A stretch of DNA of 64,000 nucleotides from Oscheius dolichura (lineage: Eukaryota; Nematoda; Chromadorea; Rhabditida; Rhabditidae): contig OW051496.1 in NCBI GenBank assembly GCA_932521035.1, positions 2,232,001 through 2,296,000 on the forward strand, in the 5' to 3' direction. Under the pieces are notes generated by a model. It did not search any database, was not told where the DNA came from, and was given only the letters and a program-made list of their open reading frames with translations. Shown here one piece after another: positions 44,646-55,500 of this stretch. Numbering within the stretch: position 1 is the stretch's first letter; every line of letters begins with the position of its first letter. Both the position numbers and the translations under genes were made by a program.

Positions 44646-45326
44646 TTAGCGGTAGCTGATGTCATCCAGGCGCGTCCGGCAGCCGCAATCGGTGTCAATA
44701 TTACCCCGAAATAATAGAAGACCTTCCAACCGGTAGAAGTATCCGCTGAAATACTCTTTCTCTCTAGAAAAGGATCTACAGTAGCCCTCAATAAGTAGCC
44801 AATAATAGCAGAAATAGCCCGGATCGGCGAGGATGCTCAAGAGGATCAGGTCCTGTAGCAGGTTCTGCCAAACAATCACAGACAGCCCGAGTCCTATCCA
44901 GAATAAAACATTCAAACGGCACTGGGTCTTCACTAGGGCGGCAATAATCAGCATTATGTCCGAGAGAATCTGAAAATTGCGGTAATTGTCCAAGAAATTC
45001 GCCCATTTTTCAGGATTTTCAACCGCAGACCTTTAATTTTGCGCTTTTTGCTTCTGGATTACTGTAGAAATGAAGAATTCTGTTTTTGGGTCTCGTAACG
45101 AACACGCGCAGCCTTTAGGCAGTGAAAATTCGTTGGAAATGGCGTAGGAGCGCTCCGGGTAGTCTTCAGGAGCGACGGAAAAATAACTGACCAGAGCAGC
45201 TATGAAGGTACATGGCACGATCTTTAGTCCAGTTGAGGTGTCCCTCACAATCACCAGAGTGAGGATGGTGCTGGTCCAAACCAAACAGACGCCGGTCACT
45301 ATCAACAGAATCATTCGATAGCCCAT
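44646..45326 (-). CDS. Multi-span membrane protein, unknown function
   Basis: ATG at 45326 starts MGYRMILLIVTGVCLVW, a first hydrophobic span, then IVPCTFIAALVSYFSV, a second. A hydrophilic loop with CACSLRDPK ends the first exon near 45060. The second exon holds further spans, FQILSDIMLIIAALV and NVLFWIGLGLSVIVW, then LILLSILADPGYFCYYWLLI and a tail with CGCRTRLDD. This gives about four to five spans, similar in size to small four-pass proteins of invertebrates. I do not recognise a family. The exon junction near 45010-45060 is not settled: no simple donor/acceptor pair keeps both frames, so a short intron is misplaced or the gene is damaged. Confidence 0.5.
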
Positions 45327-46702
45327 CTGAAACCGATATTATCACTAAAAATTGAACAGAATTGGAGCTATTTGGGGCTGAAATATTTCACGAATTCTTA
45401 AAAAGGGCGCCGAAACTACGTTTTCGTTTATCGTTTGATTTCAGACTTCGTTTCTAACATCATCGAAAGAGAAAAATTTGGGAACCATCCCCTGACTGCT
45501 AAAATGTTTCCAAAAAGTCATAACCCCATGGTGATTTATTCTTTTGTCTGTGGAAAAATATATGAAAAGAACAAAAGAACAACCTTCGATGGGGAAGCGA
45601 CGGGCAGAAAGGGAAGAAGGCGCGATAGCCATTTTACAGGGGATTATGCCCGATTAACACAACTTCGATCGATCTAAATCCGATTGAACCATATTGGCGG
45701 CAAACTTGCCTTTTCCTTTCCATTTGAATTTCGAATCCGGCAGAGCTCATTGTTTTCAAGCGTGTCAAGCCCTGAAATGGAACACACCCTTAGCTTGTTC
45801 TCGAAATATGAACCATGATTTTACTAAGTTTAAAGCTTGTTTTACTTTCTTATTAGTCTGTTTGAAGTGAATTTGCCAGTTCAAATGTGTCCAAAAGTCA
45901 TTTTTGCCGGCTATCAAACCTAGACGAGCAGATATCCCCCACAAGCCGGCCAACTCGTTGCTAACTTTAATCACGCCACTGAAATTTGGCTCATATAAGC
46001 TGCGATGTTATAAAGCCAACTTGATACGGAGTATCTGTTGACCCACCCCCTCAAAAAATACAATCTATGGTCTTTTTCCAACGGATAGGGATACAGTAAT
46101 CAGACTTTTCTTGAAAATCAGGCAGAATTTTGCGATTTTGTTCTCCAATCCCGAAATGGTCCCGAACAGAGGCAAATTACTGTATCCCTATCCGTTGGAA
46201 AAGAAGAAAAGAACTATATACAATATACTGAAGCCATGACACTGAGAGCACGCGCCGCCCACATTCGGCCTTTTAACTAGAAGATGTCGAAATTTATCCA
46301 CAGTTATGCGTTGAACCTTGGTGCGCTTTTACTATCAAATTGATCAAAGAGCTGCGGTGATATAAAGTCAACTTGATACAGAGTAAATTCTGACCCACAT
46401 CCTCAACTGCGGCCTTCATGGTTAAACTTAATCAGTTCCTATTCCCGCAGCTGTAGAGAGAGAGAGTTTTGCCTGTAGCCAAAGTCTCCAGGACAACATT
46501 GGCAAGTCAATTGCTCAACTGACTCCTTATATAACACTTCTATAATAAAGAAAAAACAACAAGAAATCGGTCAGTTTATTCAGTTTTACAGAGGACATTT
46601 ATAGAAAATACAATTCGGGTTGCTTCACTATACACGCATGACAGCGGAAGCAACACGATCAAAGAAAACATAAATTGAGTTTCGTATAACGATTTCCATA
46701 AA
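45327..46702. other. Intergenic region with a MITE and direct repeats
   Basis: A MITE lies at 46075-46206. Related direct repeats (gctgcg-tg-tataaag-caacttgatac-gagta) occur at about 45999-46060 and 46350-46410 on either side of it. No gene is recognised; an open frame at 45435-45677 has no motif. Confidence 0.5.
46075..46206. mobile_element. MITE, ~130 bp
   Basis: Terminal inverted repeats tttttccaacggatagg and its continuation gatacagtaat are mirrored by attactgtatccctatccgttggaaaa. A diverged, shortened relative is at 27004-27090. The ttccaacggata core is shared with the 47.84 kb element, so the families may be related. Confidence 0.8.
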
Positions 46703-47111
46703 TTAGTGGATGGTGGAAGCGTCATTGACTCCCTCGACGACGGGAGTAGTGCTGGCGGCCTTGTGATCAATGTTATCCTTCACTTCGTGGGCCTAGAAAT
46801 ATTTTTAGGCTGTTCTATCTGAATAAAAGGTTCCTAACATGAACAGTGATCAATTTTTCTTTATAATGATACCATAAAACAAGAAAAACACCGTACCTTA
46901 TGGCTGACACTGTGCATTCCCTCCCGCATACTGTCCCCGGCATGGTGAGCGGCTTCTTTGGTCCGCTCAGCTGCGTGTTGAATGCCCTCCTTGGCCTCGT
47001 AAGCCAGTTCCTTGACCTTGTCGACTCCCTGTTGAAGAATTCCCTTGTTATCCGGAGCCTGAATTGTTCATATTTCTAAAAATAGAAGGAAAAAAAGCTT
47101 ACAGCAGACAT
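46703..47111 (-). CDS. LEA-like stress protein 1
   Basis: Three minus-strand exons: MSA at 47111-47103, then a central exon with GVDKVKELAYEAKEGIQ, HAAERTKEAAHHAGDSM and REGMHSVSHK, and a last exon AHEVKDNIDHKAASTTP ending DASTIH (stop at 46703). The protein is about 85 residues, nearly all charged Ala/Lys/Glu amphipathic 11-residue-type repeats without Cys. This is the pattern of group 3 late-embryogenesis-abundant proteins, which are disordered when hydrated and protect proteins and membranes during drying (established for nematode members). Cytosolic location is expected, as there is no signal peptide. Exon structure and sequence match the gene at 48.5-49.6 kb, so this is a tandem pair. 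Confidence 0.8.
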
Positions 47112-48462
47112 CTGTGGCTTGTTTTCGAGTTGAGTGTGAACGACGGAAGACTAATTTCCAATGGACGAGAGCCGGGGGAGGGGCGATATTAGCCGGGTGG
47201 AAAGCCTTCAGATGAGCCAGCTGTAAACATGTTTTGCTCCGGTGACAGATGGAGAAGGGGAGAGAACGAGAAGTGAACAGGGAAGGGAGAAGAGAGGACG
47301 GGGAACAGCTTCAGATTCATGGATTTTGAGGGCAAGAATGAGGGATTTCACTAGGGAATGGAATAACACGGGCTCAAGCTTGTATCAACTGGAACTTTGG
47401 CGGAATTTTACGGATTGGCAAAGCAAAAATGCGGTAATAGGTTATCTCCTCGGAACGGTTGCCCAAGCAAGAAAATCTTTTATCACAGTGAAGAAACCGA
47501 AAATTGGAATAGAATATAACTCGCTCCAGTCATCAATTCTGTTACTTTTATTGTATTTTTGCTTCTGGTCTAATGCTGAGTCGAATAGAAGCATCATTCT
47601 GTTAGAATTGATAAAAAGATGATGTAAAAGACAATAATAGAGTGGGGGAGAAGAGAGCTGACGTATAATGTAATCCAGAATACATAAAGCTAACAAACAC
47701 AGCGACATACCCAAATTACAGTTCTTTAATTATTCCATTGCAACGTTAAAATGGTGAAATTACTACGACTTCTGTTCTGCTGACGCTGCGGTATCTGCTT
47801 TTTCCGTCCTTCAATGATTCTTTTCTGTGAGGTTTCTATAGTCCATTTCCAACGGATATTCCTCTGAAAAACCTCTCCGCTACGGGACCAAGAAGCTTTC
47901 TAACATGGTCCCGTAGCGGAGACCCGCCGCCAAATTTGAATCCCTGGAATATCCGTTGGAAATGGACTATATTTTGTTCCCTCAATGTTCCTATTCAAGT
48001 GCTTGTTATTCTCGGACTCGATGAGGATCTATTCGAGAAGCCTCAACAGAAGGAGTACCCTTTGTCATAGTAGGGGGAAATTGTTCTTGGCAATATTATA
48101 ACCTTCATTTTTGGATGTTTTTGACCTCAAATCCTGACCATCATTTATTCTTCTTTCTATATTTAGGCGAACCGTTCTCTTGTCTCTTTTTCTTTAGTTT
48201 GACGCCTTGTAATAAAAAAATTTCTTGTAATGAACAGTCGTAGAAATAACAAAACATCCCAAATGTTCCAAGGAAGGTTTATAATTTGGAAAGCTCGGGG
48301 GCGCCACGTTTAGTAGATGTCAGTACGTAAAAATGAGTTTATTACAGTCAAAAGATGCCGGTTTGTACAAAGTTCAGTTTTAATTTTGGGGGAAAGTGAG
48401 ATAGGAAGGAGATACATACAATTGCAATAATACAAAGCGAAGCAGTTGCCTAATTCGACGAA
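47112..48462. other. Region between the LEA-like genes
   Basis: It contains the upstream region of the first LEA-like gene and a MITE at 47838-47972. Open frames at 47.24-47.71 kb overlap on both strands and have no motif. Nothing else is recognised. Confidence 0.5.
47838..47972. mobile_element. MITE, ~135 bp
   Basis: tatagtccatttccaacgg and ccgttggaaatggactata form 25-bp near-perfect inverted ends around a ctccgctacgggacca / tggtcccgtagcggag inner palindrome. The same design occurs in the kinase intron at 4.34-4.46 kb. Confidence 0.88.
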
Positions 48463-49551
48463 TTAGTGTCCCTCTACGGTGCGGGCTCCACCGTGCATCT
48501 TATCAGAAGCCCATTCCTTCGCATCCTGGACCTGGAAAATCGACAATGTTTCAGGAAAAGATATATAGAGGCGTTTTATTACTTCCATGTTTCTCGATCG
48601 TTTGCCCGAGGCGTTTTTGAAATCGCGTTCACATGACTGTTTTCTGATATCTCATAGAATTTCTGGCCCAATTGGGAACGGGAAGAAATCTGCGAAATAG
48701 CTTTCTTTATAAAAATTTAATTCAAATCTTTCAATGGCTCTACATGACATTTGTTTTTACTATGGGAAGCCATCCCCGGACTGAGTTTGACAAGGGAAGA
48801 TGGGTGTACCGCGGCTATTTGTGACCGGATCCCTCTACTTCAAGAACAAAAGTTGTAAGTTAGACCAAGAGCTAACAGCTGATAATAGAGTTGGAGCAAT
48901 TGGGAGCCATTCATATTTGACGATACAGTTTCCCATAGTAAAAATGAGAATTTTTCAAAAGCGCAATACTCGGCCATTCTGGGGGCTACCGGGACAAATT
49001 TTTTTTTGGCTGAAAGTAGACGTCAAATCCTACAAAAGTCTTATTTAGAATATTACCAGAGCTTCTAAGTGAGTCCCCACAGCACCTGCCCCAAAAAATT
49101 TCCAAGAAGAACGGCCTCTAGTGAGCCAATGTGATATGAAAACACGTCTCCAAAACCACATACGGTTCTGGAGAATTAGGAGAGGATCATTTTGGCACCA
49201 AAACCAACGCGAAAAACGCAAAACATAAAAAGTTACGTAAAAAAGGACAGAACTTATCAATCACCCTAATAGTCATTATGACTACACTGTTTGTTTGAAA
49301 ATACTGTAGCCTACCTTCTCCCCACACTTTTCCATTCCGTGCTTCATCTTGTCGCCGGCATGTTGGGCAGATTCCTTGGTTTTCTCGGCAGCGTGATGTA
49401 CACCTTCCTTGCAATCTTGAGCCATTTCTTTGGTTTTGTCGACTCCCTTTTGGATAGTAGATTTCTGGTTCTGAAATACATTCTATTACTATAGCTATGA
49501 AGTCTTCTTTTAAAAAAAAGGAAAAATGGAAGGAAAACTCACAGCAGACAT
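48463..49551 (-). CDS. LEA-like stress protein 2
   Basis: MSA at 49551-49543, then an intron and the exon NQKSTIQKGVDKTKEMAQD, CKEGVHHAAEKTKESAQHAG, DKMKHGMEKCGEK. A long intron of about 780 bp leads to a last exon VQDAKEWASDKMHGGARTVEGH with the stop at 48463. At about 77 residues it is a close paralog of the 46.7 kb gene, with the same split MSA start codon exon and repeat spacing. Group 3 LEA-type amphipathic repeats suggest a desiccation or stress protectant. The long intron carries a dispersed repeat (49055-49250), which explains its size against about 100 bp in the paralog. Confidence 0.8.
49055..49250 (-). repeat. Dispersed repeat in LEA-like intron
   Basis: Inverted partner of 22803-23000, sharing ccacatacggttctggagaattaggagaggatcattttg and flanks. 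Confidence 0.75.
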
Positions 49552-50209
49552 GATTTTGGTTGAAGTTTGGTAGCAGTTGGGTAGGAGGGACTGGTCCGAG
49601 GAGGTCTTTTATAGCCCCATCGGCTCTCTCGGCCCCTCCTCTCCGGGTAAATATGTTGTTGATTTCGAAAAGGGCACCCCGCTTTCCCATGGAAGAGCTA
49701 GACTTTCACGTGATTGGGGGGACACCTTGGAACGGGAAAATACAAAGGACATCCGTATAAACAGCACTGGGAAAAGGAGAGAGACTGTAAGTGACTCCGC
49801 CGCTGTGTTTTTGTTATTGTATCGAGGCTGCAAAGGTGAGAAAAGGAAGCAGATTCGCTTGGGAAGAAAATTGGAAGACGGAATAGCAGGAGACAAGCTT
49901 TTAGTTCAGGAAAATGTGTTTTAGATGGGTTTTATAAGCAACAATTACTTTGAAAGGCAATAATTCTCCTCCAATTTTAGTGCTAAAAAAGTTCAGGAAA
50001 ACACCAAAAAATTATAGGAATATCATTGGTTGAATATAAGTGGTACTGTATTATTGACATTCTTCTCGGTGGTCTGTGGATACTATTCTGGAGTAACCCC
50101 TGTCTCTTCCCTCTAAAGAGTTCAATTTCTTCGTTCTTATTGCTTTTCACCTTATCCATAAAGGAACCCTGTTTCTACTCTCACCTATTCGTACTTTGTA
50201 TGAGATGAG

Positions 50210-50426
50210 TTTGGCCGTGTAACGTTTTGCCCGAATGTTTCTGCAATTTTGCGTCATTTGTCAAAATTCAATTGGATGCTACTGGTACAATATTTCCGCA
50301 TTCCTTTTGTTGCTAAACACTCAAAATAATGGGAAAAATCCACTATAAACGTACATTCTCAAATTTGAATTTTGACAAACGACACAAAATTGCGGAAAAA
50401 TTCGGGCAAAACGTTACACGGCCAAA
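50210..50426. mobile_element. Highly palindromic MITE, 217 bp
   Basis: TTTGGCCGTGTAACGTTTTGCCCGAAT... is mirrored by ...ATTCGGGCAAAACGTTACACGGCCAAA. Inverted similarity runs about 57 bp inward, through gcaattttg and tttgtcaaaattcaa. There is no coding capacity. Confidence 0.9.
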
Positions 50427-50559
50427 GCGTGATTGACCAAACTCTTACTCCTTTGCATAGTTTCATAAACAGTCATTTTGTAAGCCTAAAACAAGACGCG
50501 TCTTACAGTAACCGTCTCCTATCTTTCTATTTTTTCCTTTATTCCCATAATCAGCGTAA

Positions 50560-50808
50560 TCCACGCGAGGAAAGCCTTTTGCCCTTTATTGATGAGTTGA
50601 GTTCTTCTACTGCTACAGCGGGACGGCGAGGTGGTAGGCCGGTACTCTCCCAGGTGGCCAAGTCGACGGGAAAAGGGAGTCTTCATCCATAACCGCTAAT
50701 ATTGCTGCTGCTACTATTGGTAGATGTCGCTGGCTAGCTAGGAGTTGGACTCCATTGGAGAGTACGGCCTCACGGTGCTCCAGCCCGGCTTGAGGCTCAG
50801 GATTCTAT
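50560..50808 (-). mobile_element. Second copy of the SINE-like retroposon
   Basis: On the minus strand it begins gagCCTCAAGCCGGGCTGGAGCACCGTGAGGCCGTAC, as at 30368, and stays alignable through gtcgacttggcc and gagagtaccgg to about 50560. The A-rich 3' end has diverged. It confirms that the block in the LINE is a mobile family. Confidence 0.8.
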
Positions 50809-51235
50809 CCTTTTGAATGTGGAAGTCCGCAAAAGTTTTTTTTTTTCCCTGCTCTAACTACATTATTAATTCCTGGCCGTTCAAGAATCCTATTATCCAA
50901 TCCGGAACAGATTTCACCCGAGTTATTCCCCCCTTCCAGGGGGAATATGTTGTTATTATCGTTTTCGGAGAGAAGCTGAACCCGCTCTTTTGGACTTGTT
51001 CTTCCGATTTCGGAGGCTATTTTTGTTTACGGGATGAAGGGAACGGAGGCAAAAAGGATGTTGACCAGGGGGTGGATCGCTTTGGGGGAGCTATTCTCGG
51101 ATAGAATGAAGGATTTCGGATAAAAACGCGGGGAAAATATGAAAAATATTACAGATTTCGAATAATTTGCCGTACAAGGAATGGAAAACAATGCAGGGCC
51201 AAGAATTTATGTCGTTATCATGATTCAGCAGAACA

Positions 51236-51297
51236 TCCTACCCTAATAATGGGCAGATCTCTGTCTGTCTGTCTGTCTGCGAGACATGTCGTCTGTG
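51236..51297 (-). repeat. Repeat end, inverted relative of 16.8 and 20.5 kb
   Basis: tcctaccctaataatgggcagatctctgtctgtctgtctgtc is the reverse complement of the block at 16785-16850. Confidence 0.65.
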
Positions 51298-51397
51298 TAG
51301 ATTGACAGCGATACTGATGAGTTCTTTCTAGTTCTCACCGGATTTCCACATGACTGCGAATGCAAAGATGTGGTTAGAAATATCCACGAGTTCTTTC

Positions 51398-51770
51398 CGT
51401 CTGGCCAACGTTCTTCCTCACCGCACCCAAAAACTCACCAAATGCTCGCCGCGCTCGAATAATTCGACCTTGCTTATTTTTTGAATGTCTATCTTATTCA
51501 GAATTTTATGGCGGACAAGCTGATATAGGTTATCTTCCATAAGAATAAGAAATTGCTGAAATATAACCCAAAATAGAGTTTTTGAGGTGGACATAGCGTT
51601 TCTCTCGATAACTCAGCAATTTCTTATTCTTATGGAATATAACCTATACCAGCTTGTGCGCCATAAAATTCTGAACAAGATAGACATTCAAAAAATAAGC
51701 AAGGTCGAATTATTCAAGCGCGGCGAGCATATGGTGAGTTTTTGGGTGCGGTGAGGAAGAACGTTGGCCC
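51398..51770. repeat. Long palindrome, ~155-bp arms
   Basis: From ccaacgttcttcctcaccgcacccaaaaactcacc, through the cttgcttattttttgaatgtc part, to agcaatttcttattctt-type sequence, the left arm (51398-51556) is mirrored by the right arm (51610-51770, ending gaggaagaacgttgg). The spacer is about 55 bp. A transcript would form a near-complete hairpin. Confidence 0.9.
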
Positions 51771-51789
51771 TTTCGTCTGCAAAAAATTG

Positions 51790-51895
51790 CAAAAATGATG
51801 TTGGCCCACGGGGAACTCGAACTAGGAGAAGAAAAAACAAAGACTTTTCCGAGCGGATGCCTGATCCACTCGGCCAGTGCTCCTTATGTTTATTG
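51790..51895 (-). repeat. tRNA-derived SINE head (family copy 2)
   Basis: On the minus strand gcactggccgagtggatcagg resembles the 5' part of a long-variable-arm tRNA and tagttcgagttccccgtgg resembles its T-arm. The segment then has ggccaacatcatttttgcaa, as in the 1.9 kb copy. It lacks a convincing acceptor stem and is treated as a retroposed tRNA derivative. Confidence 0.55.
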
Positions 51896-52581
51896 GCGCG
51901 ATCCACAGCTTACAGGTCAATTATCCATTTCGACCGATTTTACATGTTGAACGAAACAGCGTGTCACTCCGAAATACGAGGACCTCAGCACATAAGGAAA
52001 ACGATTTCTAGGATAATTTTGGATGGGCGATCGAATGGTGTACGTTTTATCCCATGAAGCCGCCTTAAACTAAAGGTTCCCTTGTCAGAGTACAATTAAA
52101 TAATCTCCAGATTCGCCAGCAGCCGGCTCTCGGAGCCTAAATATTCCATTTCTACAACAGTTATCCATTATTCCTTGAAAATTGAAAATAAAGTCCACCC
52201 TTCTTTGATATTTCTTATTTCACCATGTAGTTTTGTTTTGAACTCCACAAAAAGAGTTGCTCATTGTCTTTTACAGCTAACCACTTCCGGTCCATCTTCT
52301 CTGCCTGCTTCTTATCAGTTCTTATCAGTTTGGGCTGTTGGCGTTGAGACGACCACTCTTTCGCTCAAATCTCTTCCGTAAAATTATTAGCTAACTGTAA
52401 TAGTCTGCATTCTTGGATCCGGAAAAGATATACCGTAATCTTTTTGCCTTGAAACTATTGAAGCATCCAGTCTTATTATTAGCACTTATTCTTTTTTACT
52501 CAATTTCTCACCGCAGTGAAAGCTTCTGTTTTGCTTTTAGAGATTTGTTTCACCCTCCTTGACCATTAGAACCGCCTCTCT

Positions 52582-55500
52582 ATGGGAACTGTTCTCTCCT
52601 CCGCGAAATACACACCTGATGGTAGAGTTCTGCTTCCTCTTCTGTTAGTAATATTACTTTTAGGTGTGCCTTACCACAGATTGAATGATTTTCAAGAACT
52701 AACAAGGCTAGATGGTGGAGGATGCGGTATAGTTTATAAGGGATACGATGTAACACCATTTACCAGAAGAAGACGGTGAGGATTTCCATTCGAAGGCATC
52801 TCTCTTTTTAGGACTGTGGCTGTAAAAACGTTCAACCAGTTGGATGTCTATGCTGAAAGGGAAATTGAAATATTGAAAAAGGTACGCGTCGCCTCGTGTC
52901 TTTCATAAGTTTCCCATTTCAGCACTCTCATCCACACATTGTCGAGTTATTCGGAGTAATTTGGGATGGAGCGACGAAAGATATAGACGGAACTACAGAG
53001 ATGCCGCTTTGTTCCGGATACGTGATGGAATATATGGAACTCGGCAGTCTTCATAACGGTTATCCTTTATTTATTTAAATGTCAAAGGATGTCAACAGAA
53101 ATACACGATGTCTCCAAACATTATGACATGAAGTTAATCGTTTTGTGGATCGAACAAATTGGCTCTGGTCTACAGTATCTACATGAACACAAAATACTTC
53201 ACAGAGACGTCAAGCCCAAAAAGTAGATATTTACTGTTTATTAATACTCGTTTTTAGCATCCTTCTAGCAACAAGAACTCATTTAAAGCTGGCTGATTTT
53301 GGCCTTGCTAGGTATATTTCTGTCAGAAATACGAACACGACAGGGTATTACTTTCATTTTCTTCTCACTTGATGCTTCTATAGGCAACTTGGTACGGATT
53401 CCTACAGGGCGCCAGAAATCGTCCTTTCAAGTGACTATGGCAAAGCGGCGGATGTTTTTTCATTTGGAATCACAATTTGGGAAATAATATGGCGGGAGTC
53501 AGTTGATTTTACTTGATCAGTGGACAACATAAAAGTAGGCACCCTTCGGAACATCTACAAGTTGGAAATGATTGTATAGAACTGCCTATAGATATTGAAG
53601 AAATGAGCGAGGATTCGTGGAATTTTGTGAAAAGGTTGGAATTTTCTATAAAATATGAAGTTTGGGGCTGAAAGGGCCTATAAGACTAACCTTATTTCGT
53701 TTTCTTTGTTTGTTGGACAATTCTATTAAAATATTTTTAAGATGCTGGCAAAGAGAGAAATCTGATAGGCCCTCGGTTGAGGAAATCAGTGCCTTTGCAG
53801 CAACATTCGAACAGACGGTAGGTGAAAATTTGAGGGTTACAAAAGAAGAATTAGAACCGCCTCTCTATGAAAACTGTTCTCTCCTTCGTGAAATACACAC
53901 CTGATGGTAGAGTTCTGCTTCCTCTTCTGTTAGGAATATTACTTTTAGGTGTTCCTTACCACAGATTGAATGATTTTCATGGTCTAAAAAGGCTAAATGG
54001 TGGAGGATACGGTACAGTTTGGAAGGGATACGATGTAACACGAATAACCAAAAAGAAACGGTGAGGATTTCCATTCGAAGGCATCTCTCTTTTTAGGACT
54101 GTGGCTGTAAAAACGTTCTACCAGTTGGATGTCTATGCTGAAAGGGAAATTGAAATATTGATAAAGGTACGCGTCGCCTCGTGTCTTTCATAAGTTTCCC
54201 ATTTCAGTATCCTCATCCACACATTGTCGAGTTATTCGGAGTAATTTGGGATGGAGCGACGAAAGATATAGACGGAACTAAAAAGATGCCGCTTTACTCC
54301 GGATACGTGATGGAATATTTGGGACTCGGCAGTCTTCATAACGGTTATCCTTTATTTATTTAAATTTCAAAGGATGTCAACAGAAATACACGATGTCTTC
54401 AAACATTATGACATGAAGTTAATCGTCTTGTGGATCCAGCAAATCGGTTCCGGTCTACAGTATCTACATGAACACAAAATACTTCACAGAGACGTCAAGC
54501 CCAAAAAGTAGATATTTACTGTTTATTAATACTCGTTTTTAGCATCCTTCTAGCAACAAGAACTCATTTAAAACTGGCCGGCTTTGGACTGGCTTGTAAT
54601 ATTTCTCACAAAAATACTTATACTTCCGGGTAAACGACACTTCTTTTCCCTGTAATGTTGTTATTCCAGTCGCATTGGTAGCTACCCCTATATGGCCCCA
54701 GAAATAGTAGATACAGAAAAGAATTATGGGCCGTCGGCTGATGTCTATTCATTTGGAGTAACAATATGGGAAATTATATGCCGGAAGTCGGGTGATTTCA
54801 TTTGATCAGTGGACAATATAAAAGTAGGCATCCGTCGGAACATTCAACATTTGGAAATGGTTGTATAGATATAGATCCTGATAAAATGAGTGAGGATTCG
54901 TGGAATTTTGTGAAAAGGTTGGTGTAGAAATATGAAGTTTGGGGCTGAAAAGGCCTACAAAATTAACCTTATTTCGTTTTCTTTGTTTGTTGGACAATTC
55001 TATTAAAATATTTTTAAGATGCTGGCAAAGAAACATTTTTAATAGGCCGTCGATCAAAGAAATCATTGCCTTTGCAGCAAAATTCGAACAGACGGTAGGT
55101 GAAAATTTGAGAGTTACGAAAGAAAATGGGCTCCGCTTTTTTAGATTTTGGTCGTGGGAGGAGGTTGGTATTGTAATAAACTGACAATATGGAATCGGAA
55201 GACATCTACCTGGACTGTTTCACGAATAAAACTTCCTGACCGCATTCGAGTTGTTGGTGCTGTTTATCTCAATGATGAACTCTATATAATCGACTGGGAC
55301 AAGTCATTCTTCAAGTTGGACAGAAATATGGAATGGAAACAACTGGCTGATATGAATAAGGAACGAGATGATATGAAGAATAGTGGCTGTTTGGGATGGA
55401 ATGGATACATTTGGGTGTTTGGAGGATGGAATCTGGACAGAGGAGGAAAACTAAAAAGTGTGGAACGATATGATCCGAAGGAGGGTAAATGGACACGGAT

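Larger units (their letters stand above)
49552..52581. other. 3-kb gene-free, repeat-rich region
   Basis: In order it holds a MITE (50210-50426), a retroposon copy (50560-50808), a repeat end (51236-51297), a long palindrome (51398-51770), a tRNA-derived repeat (51790-51895) and the duplicated kinase 5' flank (51908-52581). Between these I see no motif-bearing frame. Confidence 0.6.

Noticed and set aside
45435..45677. Candidate 80-residue gene
   Set aside because: No conserved motif, no convincing splice context and an overlapping frame on the other strand; treated as chance.
47242..47622. Candidate 126-residue gene beside the LEA-like gene
   Set aside because: Low-complexity start, no motif, and an overlapping antisense frame of similar length.
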